NCBI GenBank assembly: GCA_049514335.1
Contig: JBEKVE010000168.1
Location: 1-6,911, forward strand
From: JBEKVE01 sp049514335
GTDB taxonomy: Bacteria > Actinomycetota > Acidimicrobiia > Acidimicrobiales > UBA8190
Direction: 5' to 3'
Length of the DNA stretch: 6,911 nt
Below are positions 1 to 6,169 of the stretch, piece after piece (the first letter of the stretch is position 1; each line of letters begins with the position of its first letter). The position numbers were made by a program, and so were the translations under genes. The notes below the pieces were generated by a model, which searched no databases, was not told the origin of the DNA, and saw nothing but the letters and a program-made list of their open reading frames with translations.

Positions 1-466
1 GGGCCAGCGCCAGCGACAGGCGTTGCTGCTCGCCGCCGGACAGCCGGCGCCACGGCGTGCGAGCCACCCCGTCCAGGCCCACCAGATCCAGCAGGGCGTC
101 GGGGTCCTCGGGGTCGTCGTAGTAGTCGGCGAAGAGGTGGAGCACGCGGCGCGGGCCCATGACGGGGTAGACCCCGCCGCGCTGGAGCATGACGCCCATG
201 TGCCGGACGAGGCGGGCGTGGTCGGCCACGGGGTCGAGCCCGAGGACGCGCACGGTGCCCGCGGCGGCGCGGCGGTAGCCCTCGAGGGTCTCCACCGTCG
301 AGGTCTTGCCCGCGCCGTTGGGTCCGAGCAGCGCCAGCACCTGCCCGCGCCGGGCGGTGAAGGAGAGTCGGTCCACCGCCACACGCGTGCCGTAGCGCAC
401 CACCAGGTCCCGGCAGTCGACGGCGACGTCCCCGGAGGACGCTCCGGGAACAGGCGGGATCGGCAT
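1..466 (-). CDS. ABC transporter ATP-binding protein (partial, C-terminus outside window)
   Basis: This is the nucleotide-binding subunit of an ABC transporter; it hydrolyses ATP in the cytoplasm to drive a membrane permease. Reading leftwards from the ATG at 466 gives 155 residues before the window edge. Walker A is GPNGAGKTS at residues 48-56, the Q-loop is around Q95 (MLQRGG), and the ABC signature LSGGEQQR is at 142-149. Walker B, the D-loop and the H-loop lie beyond base 1. The Q-loop region and the LSGGEQQR form resemble ABC-2/drug-export or CcmA-like ATPases, which usually pair with a separate permease gene; that would be further left. The start is chosen because similarity to the ABC fold begins about 15 residues in and no better start is visible. 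There is no Shine-Dalgarno site, but a TAGCCT -10-like hexamer ends 7 nt before the ATG, which fits a leaderless mRNA. The substrate cannot be told. Confidence 0.93.
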   Translation of the reverse strand, partial: MPIPPVPGASSGDVAVDCRDLVVRYGTRVAVDRLSFTARRGQVLALLGPNGAGKTSTVETLEGYRRAAAGTVRVLGLDPVADHARLVRHMGVMLQRGGVYPVMGPRRVLHLFADYYDDPEDPDALLDLVGLDGVARTPWRRLSGGEQQRLSLALA

Positions 467-473
467 CGCGGCG

Positions 474-483
474 AGGCTACCGT
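474..483. promoter_or_regulatory. Candidate overlapping divergent -10 elements (ABC gene and serS)
   Basis: The 26 bp between the two divergent starts contain a TAnnnT hexamer on each strand. TAGCCT on the minus strand (479 to 474) ends 7 nt before the ABC-gene ATG. TACCGT on the plus strand (478-483) ends 9 nt before the serS GTG. They share the central TA. Neither gene has a Shine-Dalgarno site and there is no room for a leader, so near-leaderless transcripts are the natural reading. No convincing -35 hexamer is seen for either direction. This rests on motif matching only. Confidence 0.4.
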
Positions 484-492
484 TGGCCCACC

Positions 493-1785
493 GTGATCGA
501 CATCCGCCTGGCCCGGGAGGATCCCGACGGCGTCACCGCCGCGCTGGCCCGGCGCGGGGTCGACCCCGCCGATGTCGGCCGGCTGGTCGACGCCGACAGC
601 CGGGCTCGCGCCGCGGTGGGTCGGCGTGACGCGTTGCGGGCCCGGGTGAAGGAGCTGTCGCGCCAGGTGGGCGAGGCGCGTCGCGGCGGCGAGGACACCC
701 GTGCCGCCGACCTGGCGGAGGAGAGCCGCCTGCTCGGCGAGGAGGAGCGGGCCGCCGACGCCGAGGCCACCGCTGCCCAGGCGGAAGTGCGCGACCTGCT
801 GCTCCGGCTCCCCAACCTGCCGTCGCCTGAGGTCCCCGAAGGGTTGGGCGAGGACGACAACGTCATCGTCCGGAGCTGGCCCGACAACCCCCCGCACTAC
901 GGCGAGCACCAGCGCGTGCCGCACTGGGACGTCGGTGCGGCGCTGCACATCCTCGACCTCGAGCGCGGCGCCAAGCTGTCGGGCTCGATGTTCCCGCTCT
1001 ACCGGGGCATGGGGTCGCGTCTGATCCGCGCCCTCACGGCGTTCGCGCTCGACCACCACGCCGACGCCTACGAGGAGATCCGCCCTCCCACCCTGGTGCG
1101 CACCGAGACCATGATGTCCACCGGCCATCTGCCCAAGTTCGAGGACGACGCCTACCACCTCGAGCGCGACGACCTGTGGGCCATCCCCACCGCCGAGGTC
1201 CCTCTCACCTCCATGTACCGGGGTGACATCCTCGAACAGGCCGATCTGCCCCTGCGGCTCACGGCCGGCACGGCCTGCTTCCGGCGCGAGGCGGGCTCGG
1301 CGGGGCGCGACACGCGGGGCCTGTTGCGCGTGCACGAGTTCGACAAGGTCGAGCTGTTCGCCTACGCCACCGCCGAGGAGTCCCCGGCGGAGCTCGAGGA
1401 GATGGTGCGGCGCGCCGAAGTGTTGCTGCGCGAGCTCGGCCTCACCTACCGGGTGGTCGCCCTGTGCGCCGGCGAGCTCGGCATCTCCTCCACGCGCACC
1501 TTCGACATCGAGGTGTACGCGCCGGGGTGCGACATGTGGCTCGAGGTGTCCTCGGTCAGCTGGTGCACCGACTACCAGGCACGCCGGGCCAACATCCGCT
1601 ACCGCCCCGCCGATGGCGGCCAGCCGGTGTTCGTCCACACCCTGAACGGCTCGGCCATCGCCTGGGCCCGGGTGTGGGCGGCATTGGTGGAGTCGGGCCG
1701 CTGCCCTGACGGGTCCGTGGCGCTCCCCGACGCGCTCGCCCCCTACCTGGGCGGCCGTACCGTCATCGAGGTGCCGGACCGGTGA
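493..1785 (+). CDS. serS: Serine--tRNA ligase (seryl-tRNA synthetase)
   Basis: A cytosolic class II aminoacyl-tRNA synthetase that charges tRNA-Ser (and tRNA-Sec where present) with serine through seryl-adenylate. At 430 residues it has the normal bacterial length. Residues 1-110 form the charged two-helix arm that grips the tRNA long variable arm, starting with the typical MIDIRLAREDP. The catalytic domain shows TAEVPLT (233-239), motif 2 with FRREAGSAGRDTRG (263-276), and motif 3 with LNGSAIAWAR (384-393, keeping the ATP-binding Arg). E351 and S354, which correspond to serine-binding residues of characterised enzymes, are kept. The stretch EVSSVSWCTDYQARR (351-365) differs from the usual bacterial EISSCSNxxDFQARR and looks partly like the eukaryotic cytosolic form (CTDYQARR). 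Motif 3 also has AIAWAR in place of the common GLAVGR. The GTG start has no Shine-Dalgarno site. It overlaps the next gene by 4 nt. A secondary, specialised SerRS paralogue cannot be excluded. Confidence 0.95.
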   Translation: MIDIRLAREDPDGVTAALARRGVDPADVGRLVDADSRARAAVGRRDALRARVKELSRQVGEARRGGEDTRAADLAEESRLLGEEERAADAEATAAQAEVRDLLLRLPNLPSPEVPEGLGEDDNVIVRSWPDNPPHYGEHQRVPHWDVGAALHILDLERGAKLSGSMFPLYRGMGSRLIRALTAFALDHHADAYEEIRPPTLVRTETMMSTGHLPKFEDDAYHLERDDLWAIPTAEVPLTSMYRGDILEQADLPLRLTAGTACFRREAGSAGRDTRGLLRVHEFDKVELFAYATAEESPAELEEMVRRAEVLLRELGLTYRVVALCAGELGISSTRTFDIEVYAPGCDMWLEVSSVSWCTDYQARRANIRYRPADGGQPVFVHTLNGSAIAWARVWAALVESGRCPDGSVALPDALAPYLGGRTVIEVPDR

Positions 1786-2078
1786 CCGACGCCTTGTCGT
1801 GCTCGCTGCCGGCCGCCGAGCTCGACGAGCGGGCCCGCACCTGGAGAACGCTCGACCGTTACGTGCGCAGCCGCACGCGCATCGCCTCGGGCATCCGCAT
1901 CGAGTTCGACGGGCGTGCGGCCGCCGGTGTCGAGGGGCTGGCCGCGGCCGAGCAGTCGTGCTGTGCGTGGGGGAACTGGGCGGTGACCGTCGCTCCCGAC
2001 GCGGTGGTCCTCGAGGTCACCGGTCCCGCCGAGCGCATCGAGGCGTTGGCCGGCGTCGTCGGCGTGCCCGACCACTGA
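1782..2078 (+). CDS. Small CC-motif protein of unknown function, coupled to serS
   Basis: A 98-residue cytosolic protein with no signal peptide or membrane segment. It has an early Cys (CSL at residues 7-9), a middle predicted helix with RARTWRTLDRYVR, the motif AAEQSCCAW (residues 55-63, vicinal C60-C61), and a C-terminal alternating hydrophobic stretch followed by PAERIEAL. From memory this matches a family of small actinobacterial proteins with CSL near the N-terminus and an E-x2-CC-A-(F/W) motif, often seen near mercury or other metal/thiol resistance genes. I know of no proven function. The Cys arrangement could bind a metal or take part in thiol chemistry, but that is inference. The GTG start shares GTGA with the serS stop (1782-1785). 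A GAGG at 1768-1771 sits 10 nt upstream, so translational coupling with serS is likely. Confidence 0.8.
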   Translation: MTDALSCSLPAAELDERARTWRTLDRYVRSRTRIASGIRIEFDGRAAAGVEGLAAAEQSCCAWGNWAVTVAPDAVVLEVTGPAERIEALAGVVGVPDH

Positions 2079-2094
2079 CGACGGGTCATCGTCG
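2079..2094. terminator. Weak hairpin between convergent genes
   Basis: CGACG (2079-2083) and CGTCG (2090-2094) form a 5-bp stem with a 6-nt loop, directly after the small CC-protein stop and 10 nt beyond the stop of the convergent stress-protein gene. There is no T-run on either side, so if it terminates transcription it does so weakly or as part of another mechanism. Location is the main support. Confidence 0.3.
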
Positions 2095-2104
2095 CCGGGC
2101 AGGC

Positions 2105-2548
2105 TCAGGACGTCTTGGCGATGAGCACGTCGCAGGGCGCGCTGTGGGCGACCGAGTTCGGGACCGACCCGATGATGCGCCGTGCCCCGCGCATGCCCTT
2201 GGAGCCGACGACGATGAGGTCGGCACCGAGGTGCTCAGCCAGCTGGACCATGGCGTCGGCGGGGTCGCCGCCGGCGGCGTGGGTCTGCACCGCCACGCCC
2301 TGCGCCTCGGCCACGGCCGCCGCCAGCACGGGGTCGGCCACGGCGCCGACGGCGTTCGACTTCACGGAGTCGCCCATGACCACCACTCCGGGGCCCACCT
2401 GGGCGACGGGCATCGCCGCCGGCGAGTCCTTCACCACGTGCAGGACGTGCAGTGTGGCGCCGTCCTGGCGGGCGATCTCCACGGCCAGGGCGACCGCGGC
2501 CCGGGCGGTCTCCGATCCGTCGGTGCCGACCACGATGGTGGAGAACAT
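2105..2548 (-). CDS. Universal stress protein (UspA family)
   Basis: A 147-residue single-domain cytosolic Usp protein, the usual length. It opens with FSTIVVGTDGSE, where D10 sits at the ATP-contact position of the alpha/beta Usp fold. Near the C-terminus it has VVGSKGMRGARRIIGSVPNS (113-132), the phosphate-binding loop G-x2-G-xn-G-S. The spacer between the second and third Gly is 8 residues, where the classic ATP-binding motif has 9; I recall similar RRxLGSVPN forms in actinobacteria. ATP-binding Usp proteins in this phylum are linked to stress and growth arrest; no specific role can be assigned here. The start at 2548 is preferred because the family alignment begins there and AAAGGGGG lies 6 nt upstream; the open frame continues upstream to 2815 but that part has no family likeness. 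It is 134 nt downstream of the oxidoreductase gene on the same strand and has its own candidate -10, so it may be transcribed separately. Confidence 0.92.
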   Translation of the reverse strand: MFSTIVVGTDGSETARAAVALAVEIARQDGATLHVLHVVKDSPAAMPVAQVGPGVVVMGDSVKSNAVGAVADPVLAAAVAEAQGVAVQTHAAGGDPADAMVQLAEHLGADLIVVGSKGMRGARRIIGSVPNSVAHSAPCDVLIAKTS

Positions 2549-2634
2549 CTGACGCCCCCTTTGCCTGTGCCCTGTGGCTGTGCGTGTGCTCGGCGCCGGG
2601 ACGGCTCCGGTCCGTCGCGTGCGCAGGCGGCCGG

Positions 2635-2640
2635 ATTGTA
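2635..2640 (-). promoter_or_regulatory. Candidate -10 (TACAAT) for the universal stress protein gene
   Basis: On the minus strand TACAAT (2640 to 2635) matches TATAAT at five of six positions and stands out in a very GC-rich spacer. It would place transcription start near 2628 and give a leader of about 80 nt before the Usp ATG. No good -35 hexamer is found at 16-18 bp, so an activator or an alternative sigma factor may be needed if it is real. Confidence 0.4.
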
Positions 2641-2682
2641 GGTCTGCAGGGCACGCCGCGCTCGGGGCCGCCGCGTAGGCGC

Positions 2683-3918
2683 TCAGCTCGTCGCTGCGGC
2701 GGTGGCTGCGGCGGCGCCTTTGGCGGCGTCCTTGGACATGGCCGGCGCCGGGGTGACGAGGACGCAGCGCGTGCCGCTGTAGATGGTCGGCATGCACTTG
2801 TTGCAGTGGATGCACAGCGACCCGTCGGCCCTGCCGTCGCGCAGCTGCGCCACCAGGTCGGGCTGGCGAAGCAGGGCGCGGGCCATGGCCACGAAGGCGA
2901 ACCCCTCGTCGAGCGCCCCCTGCACCGTGTCGAGCCGGTTGACGCCGCCCAGCAGGATGAGCGGCATGGTGAGCGCGGCCCGGAACTGGCGGGCGTAGGG
3001 GAGGAAGAAGGCCTCCTCGAAGGGGTAGTCGGGCATGAAGCGCCGCCCCACCAGACGGAAGCCGAGGCGGGCCGGTCCGGGGAGCGTGGCGGCGAACTCG
3101 CGGCGCGGCGCCTCACCTCTGAACAGGTACATGGGGTTGGCGAGCGAGCTGCCCCCCGTGAGGGTGAGCGCGTCGAGGGCCCCGTCCGCTTCGAGCAGAC
3201 GCGCCACCTCCACGCTGTCGTCGAGCCACAACCCGCCCGGCACCCCGTCCGCCATGTTCAGCTTGGCCGTCACCGCCGCCCGGTCGCCCACGGCGTCGCG
3301 CACGGCCCGCACCACCTGACGGGCGAAACGGGCACGGTTCTCCACGCTCCCGCCGAACTCGTCGCGCCGCCGGTTGAGCTTGGGGCTCAGGAAGGCGCTC
3401 AGCAGGTAGTTGTGGCCCAGGTGGACCTCGATGCTGTCGAACCCCGCTTCCACCACCGCCCCCGCGGCGCGCCGGTAGTCCTCGGTGATGCGAGCTACGT
3501 CGGCGCTGGTCACGGCGCGGCTGACCGTCCCGAGCGGGCTCACGTGACGCGACGGGGCGAGCGCCGGCTGGCGGTTCGAGCGCGGGTTGGCGACGGGCCC
3601 AGCGTGGCCGAGCTGGGCGGCGACGGCCGCCCCCGTGGCGTGCACGGCATCAGTGAGTCGCCGCAACCCCGGAAGCACCTCGTCCCCCACCACGATGCAG
3701 TGGCGGTCGGTGCGCCCCTCGGGCGACACCGCCAGGTACGCCACGGTCGTCATGGCCGCACCGCCTTCGCCCACTCGCCGGTGGAAGTCGACGAGGGCGT
3801 CGCTCACCACGCCGCGCGGCGATGCACCTTCGAAGGTGGCTGCCTTGATGAACCGGTTACGCAGGGTGAGGGGTCCGAGCCGGGCCGGCTCGAACGGCGC
3901 CGGGCCGGACGCGGTCAC
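2683..3918 (-). CDS. NADH:flavin oxidoreductase, Old Yellow Enzyme family, with four-Cys cluster
   Basis: A 411-residue FMN-dependent TIM-barrel enzyme of the Old Yellow Enzyme / 2,4-dienoyl-CoA reductase group, which reduces activated C=C bonds or related substrates using NAD(P)H. Family marks: N-terminal PLTLRNRFIKA (16-26), QLGHAG (102-107), the active-site strand EVHLGHNYLLSAFLSP (164-179, with the H166/H169 pair), DEFGGSVENRARF (186-198), and the FMN-phosphate region ILLGGV...FVAMARALL (321-350). C369, C372, C375 and C385 form a CX2CX2CX9C cluster, similar to the 4Fe-4S site of trimethylamine dehydrogenase and dienoyl-CoA reductase. Those enzymes continue for about 270 more residues with an FAD/NAD(P)H domain, while this one ends in an Ala-rich tail at 395-411. 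The substrate is unknown. The GTG start overlaps the upstream regulator stop (GTGA, 3918-3915), indicating one operon and translational coupling. Confidence 0.92.
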   Translation of the reverse strand: MTASGPAPFEPARLGPLTLRNRFIKAATFEGASPRGVVSDALVDFHRRVGEGGAAMTTVAYLAVSPEGRTDRHCIVVGDEVLPGLRRLTDAVHATGAAVAAQLGHAGPVANPRSNRQPALAPSRHVSPLGTVSRAVTSADVARITEDYRRAAGAVVEAGFDSIEVHLGHNYLLSAFLSPKLNRRRDEFGGSVENRARFARQVVRAVRDAVGDRAAVTAKLNMADGVPGGLWLDDSVEVARLLEADGALDALTLTGGSSLANPMYLFRGEAPRREFAATLPGPARLGFRLVGRRFMPDYPFEEAFFLPYARQFRAALTMPLILLGGVNRLDTVQGALDEGFAFVAMARALLRQPDLVAQLRDGRADGSLCIHCNKCMPTIYSGTRCVLVTPAPAMSKDAAKGAAAATAAATS

Positions 3919-4634
3919 GACTCGGCGGCGATCTCGAAGCGGTAGCCCACGCCCCGGACGGTCGTGATGATGGTCGGTGAGGACGAGTCGGCCTCGACGT
4001 GGCTCCGCAGGCGCTTGATGTGGACGTCGAGCGTCTTGGTGTCACCCACGTAGTCGGCACCCCAGACACGGTCGATGAGGGTGTCGCGAGTGAGCACCCG
4101 CCCGGCGTTCTCGATGAGCAGCGACAGCAGCTCGAACTCCTTGCGCCGCAGGTGGACCTCCTGGCCGCGCACGAAGACCCGGTGGCGATCGGGGTCGAGC
4201 CGCACGGCACCCACCTCGAGCACGCCGCCGTTGTCGCCGGGGGTGCGACGCCCGCCCGCCGGGGCTGATTCGGATCCAGGGGACCGGCGGAGCACAGCGC
4301 GCATGCGGGCCACGAGCTCGCGCAGTCGGTACGGCTTGGTGACGTAGTCGTCCGCGCCCACTTCCAAGCCGACCACCGTGTCGATCTCGGTCCCCTTGGC
4401 CGTCACCATGATGATGGGCACCTGCGAGCGGGCCCGGATGGCACGGCACACGTCGACCCCGGACATCTTGGGGAGCATGATGTCGAGCAGCACGAGGTCG
4501 GGGTCGAGGGAGTCGAACAGCGCCAGGGCCTCGGGCCCGTCACGGGCGATGGACACGTCGAAGCCTTCGCGCCCGAGCCCGACCACGAGCGCGTCCACGA
4601 ACGACTCCTCGTCCTCGGCGATGAGGACCGTCAC
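3915..4634 (-). CDS. regX3: Response regulator, OmpR/PhoB family, RegX3-like
   Basis: DNA-binding response regulator, 239 residues from the GTG at 4634. The receiver domain (about 1-115) has acidic residues E7/D8, phospho-acceptor D51 in LVLLDIMLP, T78 and K100 in YVTKPY. The winged helix (about 140-235) has RRKEFELLSLLIENAGRVLT, then RVWGADYVGDTKTLDVHIKR (20 residues) and TVRGVGYRF; the VGDTKTLDVH recognition-helix stretch is nearly that of mycobacterial RegX3. Relatives are phosphorylated by SenX3 under phosphate limitation and bind direct repeats at phosphate-regulon promoters. The frame is open to a GTG at 4757, just 3 nt after the kinase stop and 11 nt after GGAGG, which would add 41 residues. 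That stretch is Gly/Ala/Arg/Pro-rich, has rare codons (AGG, CGA, GGA, CAA) and no family likeness, so 4634 is preferred although it lacks a Shine-Dalgarno site. The symbol reflects similarity, not proven orthology. Confidence 0.93.
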   Translation of the reverse strand: MTVLIAEDEESFVDALVVGLGREGFDVSIARDGPEALALFDSLDPDLVLLDIMLPKMSGVDVCRAIRARSQVPIIMVTAKGTEIDTVVGLEVGADDYVTKPYRLRELVARMRAVLRRSPGSESAPAGGRRTPGDNGGVLEVGAVRLDPDRHRVFVRGQEVHLRRKEFELLSLLIENAGRVLTRDTLIDRVWGADYVGDTKTLDVHIKRLRSHVEADSSSPTIITTVRGVGYRFEIAAES

Positions 4635-4647
4635 CGCGCCGGACCCG

Positions 4648-4722
4648 GGCGCGCCGTCTCGACCCCTGGCGGCGCCGCCGGCGGAGGGATCGGCGCGCCT
4701 CGGACCGTGCCCGGGGCGCGCC
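4648..4722. repeat. Three copies of the palindrome GGCGCGCC between kinase and regulator
   Basis: The 8-bp palindrome GGCGCGCC occurs at 4648-4655, 4692-4699 and 4715-4722 (start-to-start 44 and 23 bp). A 12-bp perfect palindrome, GGCGGCGCCGCC, lies at 4668-4679, between the first two copies. The block lies in the 126-nt stretch between the kinase stop and the preferred regulator start. As RNA, copies can pair with one another around the central palindrome. Function is unknown; high GC raises the chance of coincidence. Confidence 0.5.
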
Positions 4723-4760
4723 GCGTGGCCCGATTGTGCTCCCGCGGGACCGCTCACGAC

Positions 4761-6026
4761 TCAGCCCACCTCCGAATGGGTGGGCAGGATCAGGCGGAAG
4801 GTGGAGCCTTCCCCTTCGCGCGAGTCCACCTCGACGTGGCCCTGGTGGTTGGCGGCGACGTGTCGGACGATCGACAGGCCGAGGCCGGTCCCGCCGCTGT
4901 TGCGGCTGCGCCCCTGATCGACGCGGTAGAAGCGTTCGAAGATGCGGTCGAGGTCACGGGCCGGGATGCCCACACCGTGGTCCTCCACCGTCAGGCGGAC
5001 CTGGCCCTCGGCCACGGAGCCGGAGAAGATCACGGCGTTGCCGTCGTAGGAGAACTTCACGGCGTTCTCGAGGAGGTTGTACAGGGCGGACACGAGCTGG
5101 CGGCGGTCCCCGAGCACGGTCACGGGCGGGGGTTCCTCGAGCTCGATCTTGACGTCGCGCTGCTCGGCGGCGGCGCGCATGCGCTCGACCGCCTCGGCCA
5201 TGACGAGGTTCACGAGCACGGGCTCGCGCGGTGGTGCCTCCTCCGCCTCGATGCGCGACAGGTCGAGGAGGTCGTCGATGATCCTGCTCACGCGGAACGC
5301 CTCGAGGTGGATGCGGCTGGCCAGGCGCTGTGCCACCGTGGGGTCGACCTCGGCCACGAGCGTCTCGGCCAGCAGCCCGAGGGCGCCCATGGGCGTCTTC
5401 AGCTCGTGGCTGACGTTGGCCACGAAGTCGCGCCGGATCTCCTCGAGCCGCCGGCGTTCGGACACGTCGTCGATGGCGGCGATCACCCCCAAGGTGCGCC
5501 GGCCGTCGTCGATGAGCTGGGTCGACACCGCCAGCGTGCGACGGGGCGGGCCGTAGAGGTCGAGCGTCCGGTTGGCCGAGCCCTGCTTCCACGCATCGGC
5601 GAGCAGGTCGACGACGGCCTGGGCGGCGAGCGCATCGCCGTGGCGCCCGCCCATGAGGCCGACGGCGCGTGCGTTGCGGAACACCACCGTGCCGTTCTCG
5701 TCGCACACGATCACACCCTGGGGCAGGGTGTCGAGCGCACGTCGCAACCGGATGGCGTCGGCCGACGATTCGGCCACCGCCTCGGCGGCGCGGTCGGTGA
5801 CGAGCTCGAGATGGTGCAGCGCCGGCTCGACCCCGGTGCCGCTCTCCTCGGTGGGCGCGTCGACGCCGAGGCGCGAGGCCAGGGCGGAGAGCCGTTGTTC
5901 GAGTGCCTGGCGCCCTGACCGTCGGCCCAACACGGTGGCCACGACCACCCCGATGACCCCGAGAACGGCGAGCGCGACGAAGCCGACGATCACCACGCTC
6001 GAATCGACTCCGCCGGCGCCGAGCAC
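4761..6026 (-). CDS. senX3: Sensor histidine kinase, SenX3-like
   Basis: Membrane sensor kinase partnered with the adjacent RegX3-like regulator. From the GTG at 6026 it has 421 residues (mycobacterial SenX3 has about 410). Layout: a hydrophobic segment at about 10-34 that anchors it to the membrane, a linker helix, a PAS-like domain at about 93-190 (LPQGVIVCDENGTVVFRNAR), the HisKA box FVANVSHELKTPMGAL (201-216) with phospho-acceptor H207, and the ATPase domain with N-box NLLENAVKFS (317-326), VEDHGVGIP (347-355), RIFERFYR (361-368) and GGTGLGLSIV (378-387). There is almost no extracytoplasmic domain, so direct ligand sensing outside the cell is unlikely; SenX3 relatives are thought to read phosphate status through the transporter/PhoU system, which is not in this window. 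The frame is open to a GTG at 6110, but those 28 codons are rich in rare codons and basic residues, so 6026 is preferred. An extended -10 lies 6 nt before it. Confidence 0.93.
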   Translation of the reverse strand: MLGAGGVDSSVVIVGFVALAVLGVIGVVVATVLGRRSGRQALEQRLSALASRLGVDAPTEESGTGVEPALHHLELVTDRAAEAVAESSADAIRLRRALDTLPQGVIVCDENGTVVFRNARAVGLMGGRHGDALAAQAVVDLLADAWKQGSANRTLDLYGPPRRTLAVSTQLIDDGRRTLGVIAAIDDVSERRRLEEIRRDFVANVSHELKTPMGALGLLAETLVAEVDPTVAQRLASRIHLEAFRVSRIIDDLLDLSRIEAEEAPPREPVLVNLVMAEAVERMRAAAEQRDVKIELEEPPPVTVLGDRRQLVSALYNLLENAVKFSYDGNAVIFSGSVAEGQVRLTVEDHGVGIPARDLDRIFERFYRVDQGRSRNSGGTGLGLSIVRHVAANHQGHVEVDSREGEGSTFRLILPTHSEVG

Positions 6027-6032
6027 GGCAAC

Positions 6033-6041
6033 AGCATGACA
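6033..6041 (-). promoter_or_regulatory. Candidate extended -10 for the histidine kinase operon
   Basis: On the minus strand TG-T-CATGCT (6041 to 6033) matches an extended -10 (TGn plus an nAnnnT hexamer). It ends exactly 6 nt before the preferred kinase GTG at 6026, the spacing expected for a leaderless transcript; no Shine-Dalgarno site is present there. No -35 match is seen at 17 bp. The first base of the hexamer is C, not T, which weakens the call. Confidence 0.35.
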
Positions 6042-6123
6042 GGGCTGGACGCGCGCCGGGATTGACGTGCGTGGCGTGCCTGGCCCGGACCGTCGCGCCC
6101 GTCGCCTCACCCCTCCTGGATCT

Positions 6124-6169
6124 CATGAAGCCATGAAACACCTTGAAAACACATGAAAAGACACATAAC
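6124..6169 (-). promoter_or_regulatory. Phased TTCAT-like repeat array, possible PhoB/RegX3-class operator
   Basis: Within an AT-rich island the minus strand carries TTATG (6168-6164), TTCAT (6157-6153), TTCAA (6147-6143), TTCAT (6137-6133) and TTCAT (6129-6125). Start-to-start distances are 11, 10, 10 and 8 nt, so most units fall on one face of the helix. PhoB/PhoP-class regulators bind tandem 11-nt units with TTCA or TGTCA cores (for example GTTCACC in Streptomyces). The encoded regulator about 1.5 kb away belongs to this class. Binding is inferred from unit shape, phasing and context; the last spacing of 8 is off the expected period. Confidence 0.5.

Noticed and set aside
23..496. Plus-strand open frame at the left edge
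   Set aside because: Antisense to the ABC ATPase with Walker A and signature motifs; no family likeness of its own.
2549..2815. N-terminal extension of the universal stress protein frame
   Set aside because: Overlaps the end of the oxidoreductase gene, is basic low complexity, and Usp similarity and a good ribosome site both point to the ATG at 2548.
3156..3176. GC-rich inverted matches scattered through coding regions as terminators or operators
   Set aside because: Short GC palindromes are expected by chance at this base composition and none sits at a gene boundary with a T-run.
2452..3945. Long plus-strand open frame (497 codons) opposite the oxidoreductase and stress-protein genes
   Set aside because: His/Arg/Gly/Ala-rich with no recognisable domain; it is antisense to two strongly conserved proteins and arises from high GC content.
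4707..5918. Plus-strand open frame (403 codons) opposite the histidine kinase
   Set aside because: Antisense to a clear kinase with all catalytic boxes; composition is typical of a GC-driven shadow frame.
6062..6067. TTGACG as a -35 for a second rightward promoter
   Set aside because: No TAnnnT hexamer at 16-18 bp downstream; it lies in GC-rich sequence just upstream of the preferred kinase start.
6124..6169. Repeat array considered as a CRISPR or phage attachment site
   Set aside because: Units are only about 5-6 bp with 8-11 nt phasing, with no spacers of CRISPR length and no matching second copy in the window.
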